Part shown: positions 6,677-13,564 of the stretch, piece after piece | Layout of the letters: every line of letters starts with the position of its first letter | Numbering within the stretch: position 1 is the first letter of the stretch | Assembly: GCA_903835145.1 (NCBI GenBank) | Contig: CAILMA010000168.1 | Coordinates: 1-13,564 of the forward strand | Source: an uncultured Bacteroidota bacterium | GTDB lineage: Bacteria > Bacteroidota > Bacteroidia > Chitinophagales > Chitinophagaceae | Length of the DNA: 13,564 nucleotides | Direction: 5' to 3' | The notes under the pieces: generated by a model | What the model saw: the letters and a program-made list of their open reading frames with translations, nothing else | Database searches by the model: none | What the model was told of the DNA's origin: nothing | Position numbers and translations under genes: made by a program

Positions 6677-6705
6677 CAAATATAAACGTCATTTCTAAAA
6701 AACAA
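6677..6705 (-). promoter_or_regulatory. Consensus Bacteroidota promoter for the barrel gene
   Basis: On the minus strand TTG (6703-6705), an 18-base spacer and TATATTTG (6677-6684) match TTG/TAnnTTTG fully. The ATG at 6650 lies 26 bases beyond the box, leaving a leader of about 20 bases that contains no Shine-Dalgarno. Confidence 0.75.
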
Positions 6706-7070
6706 TAGCTTTTATGCATTTATTTTTGAGCGATGTAAAATAAATTTTCAAAACCACCAAAACTTCATAATAATTTAACATGGTTAATTGATAGTTAACC
6801 GCTGAACTTTGCCAATAATTGCATCGTCGCCTTATCCACATTCAATTAACATTTAAAATCGCTCAATCGCTTGCTGGTCAATAGTTTCAACTAATTTACA
6901 GGTCAGTTTTTCTATGCTGGGAGGAGGCACTGTTTTAACACTACAGCGTCGTAAAAAGGTATTTGTTCACCGTGCATTACCTTGTCGAAAACTATTGAAA
7001 TAAGCGAAATAAAAATAGCTTATCCGCTAAATTTTTTTGCCTGAATTCCATTTTGCACTCCCCGGAAATG
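6706..7070. other. Gene-free, A/T-rich spacer
   Basis: I see no gene, RNA gene or convincing promoter in this stretch between the barrel promoter and the nuo terminator. The only marked structure is a small hairpin, GGTTAA (6782-6787) with TTAACC (6795-6800) around a 7-base loop. A short TAGC/GCTA stem at 7016-7029 followed by seven T could act as a plus-strand stop, but no plus-strand gene lies upstream of it. Confidence 0.6.
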
Positions 7071-7098
7071 AAAAAAAGGGACCTATCGGCCCCCTTTT
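7071..7098 (-). terminator. Intrinsic terminator of the nuo transcript after nuoL
   Basis: AAAAGGG (7074-7080) pairs with CCCTTTT (7092-7098). A small internal loop follows, then CC/GG around the loop TATC. On the minus strand the stem is followed by seven T. It lies 62 bases past the nuoL stop, so transcription coming from nuoL should end here. Confidence 0.8.
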
Positions 7099-7160
7099 AG
7101 AAACTATATTTTAACTGTAGCTTTAATAACTTTCTATCAAAGCCTGTGTGCGTGCAGGTA

Positions 7161-9047
7161 TTAATGTACCCAGAAGAAACTAATGGTAAATAAGGCAACC
7201 ATGCCTATCACCATGATAAAGATATAGAAGCCCACCTGACCGCTCTGAAGCAGTCTGAGCCTGTCGCCACCCCACTTCACTGTCTTACCCACACCATTCA
7301 CAATGCCATCAATACCCATGCGCTCTACGAACCTATCGAGTAATGCAGACAGAGACTGAATAGGGCGTACAATAGCGGAATCGTAAAGCTCATCGACATA
7401 CCACTTGTTCTCCAGTAGTTTGGCCAAGCCGGTAGAAGGTGAAAACGAAGGCTTACGGAACATGGTGAAGGCAACCATAATCATAACGACAGAAACAGCA
7501 ACAGAAATACCCATCAACATCCACTCTGTACCAGCGGCAAGGTGGTGCTCACCAAAGTTGGTGACAACTGGTTTCAGATATTCATCGAACAGGTTGTGCT
7601 CGCTGAACACTTCAGGCATACCGACGTAGCCGCCAACAATAGACAACAGCGCAAGGACTACAAGCGGCATTGTCATGGCAGCAGGGCTCTCGTGCAGGTG
7701 ATGGTGCTGATCTTCTGTGCCACGGAAACCGCCGGTGAACGTAAGGTAGTAAAGACGGAACATGTAGAAAGCAGTCATCATTGCTGCAACAACACCAAGG
7801 AAGTATAAGATTGGGTCGTGTGCGTAAGCAGCGGTGAGTATGGCGTCTTTAGAAAAGAAACCCGAAAGACCCGGAATACCGGAGATTGCGAGACAACCAA
7901 CAAGGAAAGTCAATTGCGTTATGCGCATATGCCTGCCAAGACCACCCATTTTACGAATGTCCTGCTCACCACCCATGGCATGAATAACGCTACCGGAACC
8001 AAGGAACAACAATGCTTTGAAGAATGCATGTGTCATAACGTGGAACACTGCTGTAGTATATGCGCCTACGCCCAGAGCAAGAAACATAAAGCCCAGCTGA
8101 CTAACAGTAGAATAGGCCAAAACTTTCTTGATGTCATATTGCCTGATGGCTATAGTAGCGGCGAGTATTGCAGTTGCCAGACCAATGATAGCAACAATAT
8201 GGAGCGTGCCCGGGGCAAGTGAATAAAGAACATTGCTTCTGGCTATCATATAGATACCTGCTGTAACCATGGTTGCAGCATGTATGAGTGCTGAAACAGG
8301 CGTAGGGCCAGCCATCGCATCGGGCAGCCAGGTATACAATGGAATCTGAGCACTTTTACCGGTTGCGCCTATAAAGAAGCATAAAGCGATCCAGCCATAA
8401 ACAGAGCTCATATTAGCCGGTGCAGCGCTGAGCTGGCCGAAAAAATCTTTGTAGGATAAAGTACCAAAATAATAAAGCACCAGCAGCATACCTACCAGAA
8501 AACCAAGATCGCCAATGCGGTTCATGACGAAAGCCTTCTTGGCAGCATTGGTATAGTCGCGGTTTTTGAACCAAAACCCTATGAGCAGGTAAGAGCAAAG
8601 CCCTACGCCTTCCCAGCCTATGAACATAATGAGGTAGTTGGCACCCAATATGAGCAATAACATAGAGAATACGAACAGATTCAGATAGGCGAAGTACTTG
8701 ACCATGCCTTCATCATGATGCATGTAGGAAGTGGAGTAAACATGGATAAGGAAACCGACACCAGTAATAATAAGCAGGAAGAGCGCCGACAAGGCATCGA
8801 CCTGGAACGCAAACGGTATATTGAGCTTACCTGATTGAATAAAATCGAACAACGTGACAATAACCGGCCCCTGAAATGTGGCACTTTTTACTTCAAAAAA
8901 GATACCGAGCGAAACGGCGAAAGACGCCAGAATGGTACCGCTGCCTATAAGTCCGGCAAGGGTTTTGGGCATCTTATTCCAAAATATTCCATTGATAAGA
9001 AAACCAATCAATGGAAAGAGCGGTACTAAGTAAACGTAATTTATCAT
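7161..9047 (-). CDS. nuoL: NADH-quinone oxidoreductase subunit L
   Basis: NuoL is the distal antiporter-like subunit of Complex I, a multi-helix inner-membrane protein that pumps protons when NADH is oxidised by quinone. The 628 residues are of normal length. Recognisable features are the N-terminal FQVDALSALF (81-90), the GWEGVGLCSYLLIGFW segment with the pump glutamate Glu145, and ATGKSAQIPLYTWLPDAM with Lys231. The central ALIHAATMVTAGIY carries His256, HAFFKALLFLGSGSVIH lies at 340-356, and GFFSKDAIL contains Lys400. The C-terminal part has the long lateral helix region and a last membrane helix ending in FFWVH. All key pump residues are present, so it looks functional. It is the last gene of the cluster, 155 bases after nuoK, and is followed by a terminator where nuoM would be expected. 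Confidence 0.97.
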   Translation of the reverse strand: MINYVYLVPLFPLIGFLINGIFWNKMPKTLAGLIGSGTILASFAVSLGIFFEVKSATFQGPVIVTLFDFIQSGKLNIPFAFQVDALSALFLLIITGVGFLIHVYSTSYMHHDEGMVKYFAYLNLFVFSMLLLILGANYLIMFIGWEGVGLCSYLLIGFWFKNRDYTNAAKKAFVMNRIGDLGFLVGMLLVLYYFGTLSYKDFFGQLSAAPANMSSVYGWIALCFFIGATGKSAQIPLYTWLPDAMAGPTPVSALIHAATMVTAGIYMIARSNVLYSLAPGTLHIVAIIGLATAILAATIAIRQYDIKKVLAYSTVSQLGFMFLALGVGAYTTAVFHVMTHAFFKALLFLGSGSVIHAMGGEQDIRKMGGLGRHMRITQLTFLVGCLAISGIPGLSGFFSKDAILTAAYAHDPILYFLGVVAAMMTAFYMFRLYYLTFTGGFRGTEDQHHHLHESPAAMTMPLVVLALLSIVGGYVGMPEVFSEHNLFDEYLKPVVTNFGEHHLAAGTEWMLMGISVAVSVVMIMVAFTMFRKPSFSPSTGLAKLLENKWYVDELYDSAIVRPIQSLSALLDRFVERMGIDGIVNGVGKTVKWGGDRLRLLQSGQVGFYIFIMVIGMVALFTISFFWVH

Positions 9048-9202
9048 ACAGTCAGAAAAGTAAAAAGTAAAAATATTTTATTTCAAATGATATTTAAAAC
9101 CCTGGTGGCGATGGCAACGGTATTTACACCATAACGTCCGCAACTCACGGTCTGCTATCTATTTTGTTTCAATTCAATGCAACGAAAAAGAAACGGATTT
9201 CC

Positions 9203-9508
9203 TTAGTTCTTTAATCTGTTCAAAATATTGATGTCAATAGAGTGCACCTTTCGGTACATCATGACTATGATAGCCAAGCCCACAGCCACTTCTGCTGCAG
9301 CTACTACCATGATAAAGAATACAAACAACTGTGCATCAGCATCGCCATACATTTTTGAAAATGCAACCAACAGCAGATTTACAGAATTGAGCATAAGCTC
9401 AATACACATAAATATGATAACTGCATTTCGGCGGGTGAGCGTACCCATTATGCCTATTGAAAACAACAAAAGGCTGAGAAAAAGGTAGTACGTTGAATTA
9501 ATTGGCAT
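9203..9508 (-). CDS. nuoK: NADH-quinone oxidoreductase subunit K
   Basis: NuoK is a small inner-membrane subunit of Complex I (relative of MrpC) that takes part in proton transfer. The 101 residues form three membrane helices. The two conserved membrane glutamates are present: Glu37 in MCIELMLNSVN and Glu73 in AAAEVAVGLAI. The length is standard. The ATG at 9506-9508 lies 24 bases past the end of nuoJ, so the two are surely co-transcribed. A 155-base spacer separates nuoK from nuoL, longer than the other close junctions; it is A/T-rich and shows no clear promoter or terminator. Confidence 0.97.
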   Translation of the reverse strand: MPINSTYYLFLSLLLFSIGIMGTLTRRNAVIIFMCIELMLNSVNLLLVAFSKMYGDADAQLFVFFIMVVAAAEVAVGLAIIVMMYRKVHSIDINILNRLKN

Positions 9509-9532
9509 ATACTGTTTTTAAAACTTGAACTA

Positions 9533-10060
9533 TTAGTTTTTCACCTCTGTAGTTACAGCAGGTGTCTTATCTTTTGTACCTATTACTACCGCACCTATCA
9601 TAGCACTGAGGAAGAGTACGCTGCTGATTTCAAAGGGCAAAACATATTTTTGAAACAGGACTTTACCGAGATTGGCAATGAGACCTATGTCCGTTGACTT
9701 TGTTTCCATGCTCTCTACTTTAGCTGCTTTTATGCCGGCCAGAACTACCAGGAACAATATACCGCCAGAAATGACACCTGCCAGCTGCACCAATTGCCCC
9801 TTCTGGGGCTCCACATCAGCATTCAGGTTCATGAGCATAATTACGAAGAGAAACAATACCATGATGGCACCGGCGTATACTATTACATTAACAATAGCCA
9901 GAAACTGTGCATTCATTAATATATAGTGACCGGAAATAGAAAAGAAAGTCAGGATGAGGCAAAGCACACTGTTTACAGGATTGCGACTGAGGATGACCCC
10001 CAGCGCACTGCAAACCGCCATTGCCGATAACATCCAGAATAAAATAGCGTAAATATCCAT
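9533..10060 (-). CDS. nuoJ: NADH-quinone oxidoreductase subunit J
   Basis: NuoJ is an inner-membrane Complex I subunit whose third helix twists during coupling of quinone reduction to pumping. The 175 residues show five membrane helices. The family signatures are VIVYAGAIMVLFLFVIMLMN (59-78), with the helix-breaking YAGAI, and the last helix LPFEISSVLFLSAMIGAVVI (141-160). The hydrophilic tail is short. It starts 13 bases after nuoI and is followed 24 bases later by nuoK, a tight I-J-K block. Confidence 0.96.
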   Translation of the reverse strand: MDIYAILFWMLSAMAVCSALGVILSRNPVNSVLCLILTFFSISGHYILMNAQFLAIVNVIVYAGAIMVLFLFVIMLMNLNADVEPQKGQLVQLAGVISGGILFLVVLAGIKAAKVESMETKSTDIGLIANLGKVLFQKYVLPFEISSVLFLSAMIGAVVIGTKDKTPAVTTEVKN

Positions 10061-10073
10061 TTTTCAGTAAAGT

Positions 10074-10577
10074 TTATCCTTGTTTATTAGGGTTTGGAAT
10101 CAGAAGGTCGTCTTTCTTGTAAATAAAGCTTTTCCTGTTGTAGTTAGCAGGCATCACAGTTTCGGTAAGGTAAACAGCGTCTTTGGGGCAAGCCTCTTCG
10201 CAATAGCCGCAAAAAATACAACGGAGCATATTGATTTCGTATTTCGCTGCGTATTTTTCTTCGCGGTAGAGGTTTTCTTCTCCGGGCTTGCGCTCGGCTG
10301 CTTCCATAGTTATGGCCTCTGCGGGACAAGCAAGTGCACAAAGCCCGCAAGCCGTGCAACGCTCCCTACCCTGCTCATCGCGGTTAAGAATGTGCAAACC
10401 ACGGAAAACCGGGCTGAACGGTCTTTTTTCTTCAGGATAACTAACGGTTGCTTTTTTCTTAAAAACGTGACCTATAGTGATTCCCATTCCTTTTATGATA
10501 CCGGGCAAATACATGCGCTCGCTAACCGTCATTGGGCTGCGGTCTACTTGCACCGATCTGTTCGTTAGTTTTTCCAT
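10074..10577 (-). CDS. nuoI: NADH-quinone oxidoreductase subunit I, 2[4Fe-4S] ferredoxin-like
   Basis: NuoI carries clusters N6a and N6b, which pass electrons from the NuoG chain to the quinone site region. The 167 residues contain two complete CxxCxxCxxxCP motifs: Cys74, 77, 80 and 84 (RCTACGLCALACP), and Cys120, 123, 126 and 130 (RCIFCGYCEEACP). The N-terminal part (residues 21-60) has the typical amphipathic GIIKGMGITIGHVF segment that rests on the membrane. The C-terminal tail is polar. It follows nuoH after a 118-base spacer and leads directly into nuoJ. Confidence 0.97.
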   Translation of the reverse strand: MEKLTNRSVQVDRSPMTVSERMYLPGIIKGMGITIGHVFKKKATVSYPEEKRPFSPVFRGLHILNRDEQGRERCTACGLCALACPAEAITMEAAERKPGEENLYREEKYAAKYEINMLRCIFCGYCEEACPKDAVYLTETVMPANYNRKSFIYKKDDLLIPNPNKQG

Positions 10578-10695
10578 TGTTGTTTATTTCCAATCCAATT
10601 TATAGTAGAACCTATGCTATCCAAAGATGGATTTACGAACGGTTACGTATTATTATTACTGGCAGCAGTGCCCTTTAGCGCACCGTTACCAATTT

Positions 10696-11781
10696 CTATT
10701 TTTTCAAAGTCCAAAGAATCACGCCACCGGTAACAACCATGTTTACCAAAGCAAGCGGGATAAGCGAGCGCCAGCCCAGCCTCATCAGTTGATCATAACG
10801 GAAACGTGGTAATGTCCACCTTACAGCCATGAAGAACAGGATCATAAATACAATCTTAGTCATCAATGCCATAATACAAATGGCGCTGAACAATACCGGA
10901 GGCACAGCCTGCATAACCTGATCCATGAACGGGAAGTTGTAACCACCGAAAAACAGGGTACAGATAATAGCGGAGCTAACGAACATATTGATGTACTCAG
11001 CAAATAGGTAGAAACCAAGCTTCATAGATGAATACTCCTGGTGGTAGCCCATGTTCAGTTCACTTTCGCACTCCGGCAAATCGAATGGTGCACGGTTAAG
11101 CTCGGCAAAAGAACAGGTGAGGAAGATGATAAATCCGAGTGGTTGCTTAAAGAAGTTCCAACTGAAGTAACCATCGTGCCAGAAACCGTGCTGCTGTTGT
11201 ACGATGTCCCTGAGACTCAAAGACCCGGTCATCATAAGCAATGCAATAAGGCTTATGCCCATAGCCAGCTCATAAGAAATAGCCTGCGATGCTGCACGGA
11301 TACTACTCAGCAGCGAAAATTTGTTGTTAGAAGCCCAGCCACCCAGCATTACGCCATAAACGCCAAGACTCACAACGCCGAATACAAACAGAATACCAAT
11401 ATTAATATCGGCCACCTGTAAAGCAATAGTGCGGCCGCCGATGGTGAAATCTGGTCCCCAGGGCATAACAGCACTCGTCATGGTAGCAGTAAGCATAGCC
11501 AGACAAGGACCAAGTATGAATATAAACCGTGTAGAGCGATCGGGGATGATCTCTTCTTTAAAAAACAATTTGATACCATCGGCAAGGGGCTGTGCCAAAC
11601 CAAAGATACCGGCACGGCTCGGGCCTATTCGGTCTTGCATGATGGCCGCCACCTTACGCTCAGCCCAGGTAGCATACATTGCAATACCCAAAGAACCAAA
11701 CAAGATTACGGTAATAAGAATTACCTTTTCTATGATAAAGCCCCAATCAACGTGACCTGCAGCAGCTTGTAGTAACAACAT
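10696..11781 (-). CDS. nuoH: NADH-quinone oxidoreductase subunit H
   Basis: NuoH is the membrane subunit of Complex I that forms the quinone chamber with the peripheral arm. The 361 residues include the conserved first loop ERKVAAIMQDRIGPSRAG (41-58), GLAQPLADGIKLFFKEEI (61-78), the charged loop AELNRAPFDLPECESEL (226-242) and EYSSMKLGFYLFAEYINMF (249-267). About eight membrane helices are present, and length and motifs are normal. The ATG at 11779-11781 sits right after a perfect TAnnTTTG box, so nuoH may have its own almost leaderless transcript. Upstream, a 207-base spacer with a folded inverted-repeat structure separates it from nuoG. Confidence 0.97.
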   Translation of the reverse strand: MLLLQAAAGHVDWGFIIEKVILITVILFGSLGIAMYATWAERKVAAIMQDRIGPSRAGIFGLAQPLADGIKLFFKEEIIPDRSTRFIFILGPCLAMLTATMTSAVMPWGPDFTIGGRTIALQVADINIGILFVFGVVSLGVYGVMLGGWASNNKFSLLSSIRAASQAISYELAMGISLIALLMMTGSLSLRDIVQQQHGFWHDGYFSWNFFKQPLGFIIFLTCSFAELNRAPFDLPECESELNMGYHQEYSSMKLGFYLFAEYINMFVSSAIICTLFFGGYNFPFMDQVMQAVPPVLFSAICIMALMTKIVFMILFFMAVRWTLPRFRYDQLMRLGWRSLIPLALVNMVVTGGVILWTLKK

Positions 11782-11788
11782 AATAGCG

Positions 11789-11796
11789 CAAAAGTA
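11789..11796 (-). promoter_or_regulatory. Possible nuoH promoter (-7 box)
   Basis: TACTTTTG on the minus strand fully matches TAnnTTTG and lies 7 bases before the nuoH ATG. No TTG is found about 19 bases upstream, so the promoter would be of the -7-only kind. The closeness to the start codon is a layout seen at other genes here, such as 3401. Confidence 0.45.
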
Positions 11797-11825
11797 ATTT
11801 AGTTAATTAAAAAATCGTTGTTTGT

Positions 11826-11885
11826 GCTGAGATTTATTGCTTTCGCGAAGCCTTCAAATCAATTAAAATGATTATAAATCTCAGC
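11826..11885. repeat. Nested inverted repeat, potential three-way-junction RNA, in the nuoG-nuoH spacer
   Basis: GCTGAGATTTAT (11826-11837) is the exact reverse complement of ATAAATCTCAGC (11874-11885); three more pairs follow after one mismatch (TTG 11822-11824 with CAA 11887-11889). Inside the closing stem are two more hairpins: GCTT/AAGC (11839-11842, 11848-11851) with a 5-base loop, and AATCA/TGATT (11857-11861, 11869-11873) with a 7-base loop. The second inner hairpin abuts the closing stem. There is no T tract, so it is not a normal intrinsic terminator. Confidence 0.75.
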
Positions 11886-11988
11886 CCAACCGATAGTTTT
11901 CCTGCTCTTACAATGAATTCGGCCCTTTCTCAAACTTCTATACATAACGATGTTCGAAATGGATGCTCATTGCATTTTCCGTTTTTCC

Positions 11989-13071
11989 TTATGCCTTTCC
12001 CTTAAAGTCAGAGGAATGTGCCGGACCGTCTATTTTTGACAAGTGAATCTCTGGCCTGTTTACATCGCTTATATCATGAATGTCCAATAAGAATTTAGGC
12101 TGCCTGCCGTTTACCTTATCTATCAATATTGGTGTTTTGCGGGTACCAACATAGTGACCTTGCGAAATAACGCTTGTTCTTGCCACCTTGGTAGGGCCCT
12201 CTATTACCCAGTCCTTAGTTTCTTTTTTATGGAAACGGCAGTCATTACATATCCATTCTTCCACCTCACCCCACTGGTCTTTGCGTGCCGTAACACGGAA
12301 TACCTCATGACCCCTCATCCACAATCTTACTTTCCCTTTGCAGGTAGGGCAGTCGCGGTGAGCATCCATTGGTTTAGTGAACCAAACCCTGTTTTTAAAT
12401 CGGAATGTTTTGTCAGTAAGTGCACCTACAGGGCAAACGTCAATAACATTGCCTATAAATTCGTGGTCGAGTGCCTTGTTCAGCATGGTGCTGATCTGGG
12501 CATGGTCGCCGCGCTCCAATATACCATGTTCTCTCTTGTCGGTGAGCTGGCCGGCAGCATACACGCAACGGAAACACATGATACAACGCGTCATGTGTAA
12601 TGAGATATATGGTCCTATGTCTTCTTTTTCGAATGTGCGGCGGTCGAATTCGTACCGGGTTGCCTCATTACCATGGTTGTAACTCAGGTTTTGAAGGTCG
12701 CACTCACCAGCCTGGTCACATACCGGACAATCCAAAGGATGATTGAGGAGCAGGAACTCCACTACACCCTTGCGGGCATCCTGAACTTTATCGGAAGTGA
12801 TATTTTTTACCTCCATGCCATCCATCACGGTAGTGCGGCAGCTGGCAACAAGCTTAGGCATAGGCCGGGGGTCTTTTTCAGAGCCCTTACTCACCTCTAC
12901 GAGGCAAGTACGGCATTTACCACCGCTATCCTGTAGCTTAGAGTAGTAGCACATAGCAGGTGGCGCAACCTCGCCGCCTATCATACGTGCAGCATTAAGT
13001 ATAGTTGTGCCGGGCGCAACCTCAATGCTAATATTATCAACTGTTACTTTAAATTTTGGTGTTTCAGACAT
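11989..13071 (-). CDS. nuoG: NADH-quinone oxidoreductase subunit G, short form
   Basis: NuoG is the iron-sulfur subunit of the Complex I peripheral arm. The 360 residues contain the full N-terminal cluster set. The [2Fe-2S] site N1b uses Cys41, 53, 56 and 78. The [4Fe-4S] site N5 uses His111 with Cys115, 118 and 124 in HPLDCPVCDQAGEC. The [4Fe-4S] site N4 uses Cys163, 166 and 169, with Cys213 in DVCPVGAL. After this come two further CxxC pairs (Cys241/244 and Cys275/278), at the place of the Fe4S4 segment that opens the molybdopterin-like domain in long NuoG proteins. The remaining 500 or so residues of that domain are absent; the protein ends naturally. Short NuoG proteins are, to my knowledge, usual in Bacteroidota. 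The ATG at 13069-13071 starts directly before the ferredoxin fold. Confidence 0.93.
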   Translation of the reverse strand: MSETPKFKVTVDNISIEVAPGTTILNAARMIGGEVAPPAMCYYSKLQDSGGKCRTCLVEVSKGSEKDPRPMPKLVASCRTTVMDGMEVKNITSDKVQDARKGVVEFLLLNHPLDCPVCDQAGECDLQNLSYNHGNEATRYEFDRRTFEKEDIGPYISLHMTRCIMCFRCVYAAGQLTDKREHGILERGDHAQISTMLNKALDHEFIGNVIDVCPVGALTDKTFRFKNRVWFTKPMDAHRDCPTCKGKVRLWMRGHEVFRVTARKDQWGEVEEWICNDCRFHKKETKDWVIEGPTKVARTSVISQGHYVGTRKTPILIDKVNGRQPKFLLDIHDISDVNRPEIHLSKIDGPAHSSDFKGKA

Positions 13072-13072
13072 T

Positions 13073-13339
13073 TTATTTCAAAACGTTTATATCTGCGTTA
13101 CGATTATGTTCAAACAAATATTGAAGCCACAAAGTTAATGTTCTCATCGTTTCGCTGTCACTATTTATTAGCCGCTTGCATAGCCTTTTTAAATTTTCGT
13201 CCTCGCCCGCTAACTTGTACTTAGTTCGGGCTTTCAATCCCTCAAAATCCAACCTTAAAGCTATTCCACATAGTAAAATTATCAGAATAAACTGGGCAAA
13301 CTTCTTGTTTACAATATTACTTTTTATTCTTTTTTTCAA
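13073..13339 (-). CDS. Doubtful 88-codon ORF before nuoG
   Basis: This open frame starts only with TTG (13337-13339), with no ATG near its start and no Shine-Dalgarno, and ends one base before the nuoG ATG. The translation has a hydrophobic stretch (FAQFILIILLCGIAL, residues 15-29) and a charged, helical second half rich in Lys, Arg, Leu and Glu, so it is not plainly random. No family is recognised. A perfect TAnnTTTG box for nuoG lies inside it. It may be a small gene carried with the GxxExxY unit, a decayed remnant, or nothing. Confidence 0.25.
   Translation of the reverse strand: MKKRIKSNIVNKKFAQFILIILLCGIALRLDFEGLKARTKYKLAGEDENLKRLCKRLINSDSETMRTLTLWLQYLFEHNRNADINVLK
13130..13137 (-). promoter_or_regulatory. 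Possible nuoG promoter (-7 box)
   Basis: TAACTTTG on the minus strand matches TAnnTTTG fully and lies 58 bases before the nuoG ATG. No good TTG is found at the usual spacing. It would let nuoG be expressed independently of the genes upstream of the apparent insertion. Confidence 0.4.
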
Positions 13340-13346
13340 TGCTCTA

Positions 13347-13385
13347 CCGCAAAGTGCGCTAAGAAATCGCAGAGAAGGCGCAAAG
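13347..13385. repeat. Degenerate tandem repeat of a CGCAAAG-type unit
   Basis: Four imperfect copies of a unit beginning CGCaaAG, CGCtaAG, CGCagAG and CGCaaAG follow one another at 9- to 11-base steps. The block lies between the GxxExxY stop codon and the doubtful small ORF. Similar CTTTGCG-rich blocks (the minus-strand reading) are, from memory, common next to GxxExxY genes in Bacteroidota. Confidence 0.5.
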
Positions 13386-13426
13386 TCTGGATGATATATT
13401 GGTCAATTTATTTGCAAGATTGAATA

Positions 13427-13564
13427 TCACAAATTATTTGCCACTCGTTTTACCCCGTCTTTTATTCTGAGCACATTGAAATTCATTAACAACCCTAATT
13501 TAACACCGGTTAGCTTTAAATAAGTTAATACCTGCGCCAAATGAATGTCATTCAGTGCTTCAAC
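13427..13564 (-). CDS. GxxExxY protein, C-terminal end (partial)
   Basis: The last 45 codons of a minus-strand gene run in from the window edge. They read VEALNDIHLAQVLTYLKLTG, then a GVKLGLLMNFN strand, then KDGVKRVANNL and TGA at 13427-13429. This is the typical C terminus of the GxxExxY family (a PD-(D/E)XK-like nuclease-fold protein of unknown role, about 125 residues). The signature GxxExxY itself would lie upstream, outside the window. The gene is on the same strand as nuoG and sits where nuoF would be expected, so it looks like an inserted unit within the nuo cluster. Confidence 0.85.
   Translation of the reverse strand, partial: VEALNDIHLAQVLTYLKLTGVKLGLLMNFNVLRIKDGVKRVANNL

Noticed and set aside
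7012..7040. TAGC/GCTA stem with seven T as a plus-strand terminator
   Set aside because: The stem has only four pairs and no plus-strand gene reads into it.
10578..10695. AACGGT/ACCGTT inverted repeat in the nuoH-nuoI spacer
   Set aside because: Six pairs across a long loop in a 118-base spacer is near chance level, and no T tract or promoter is linked to it.
1..13564. tRNA, rRNA, CRISPR array or insertion-sequence ends
   Set aside because: No cloverleaf-type sequence, no regularly spaced direct repeats and no transposase gene were found on reading both strands.

Overview
The window looks like chromosomal DNA of a member of the Bacteroidota, most likely close to the Chitinophagaceae. This rests on four things seen here: promoter boxes of the TTG-N18/19-TAnnTTTG type, near absence of Shine-Dalgarno sequences before clear genes, a GxxExxY-family gene, and a short Complex I NuoG without its long molybdopterin-type domain. 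No 16S or other taxonomic marker is present, so the placement is inference.

Left part (1-5113): a set of Mu-type phage head genes, mostly on the plus strand. They are the tail end of an unidentified protein, a complete large terminase (137-1657), a gp36/DUF1320 protein (2557-2991), a DUF935 portal (3469-4581) and a gp37-like or tail-terminator-like protein (4610-5113). Two genes that do not look like phage head genes are interleaved: a secreted protein with a highly charged tail (1723-2265), and a small membrane protein on the opposite strand with its own good Bacteroidota promoter (3045-3401). No capsid, protease, tail, lysis, integrase or transposase gene is visible, although the window starts inside the module. 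The last phage-like gene stops 14 bases from the stop codon of a convergent host gene, with no terminator or recognisable phage end between them.

Middle part (5128-7160): two minus-strand outer-membrane beta-barrel genes separated by a textbook intrinsic terminator. The first-transcribed one (5934-6650) has a consensus promoter and an unusual charged tail after its last strand. A gene-free stretch of about 400 bases follows.

Right part (7071-13564): a minus-strand respiratory Complex I (NADH-quinone oxidoreductase) cluster transcribed nuoG-H-I-J-K-L, ending in a terminator right after nuoL with no nuoM or nuoN. NuoG and NuoI carry the iron-sulfur chain, and NuoH, J, K and L form membrane parts of the proton pump. 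The cluster seems split into transcription segments. Perfect TAnnTTTG boxes lie before nuoG and nuoH, and the 207-base nuoG-nuoH gap holds a potential three-way-junction RNA structure. Upstream of nuoG lie a doubtful small ORF, a degenerate CGCAAAG-type repeat and the 3' end of a GxxExxY gene, an apparent insertion into the expected nuoF-nuoG position.

The points most worth a second look are the interleaved and incomplete phage head module (decayed prophage or domesticated particle genes), the structured nuoG-nuoH spacer, and the early end of the nuo cluster.
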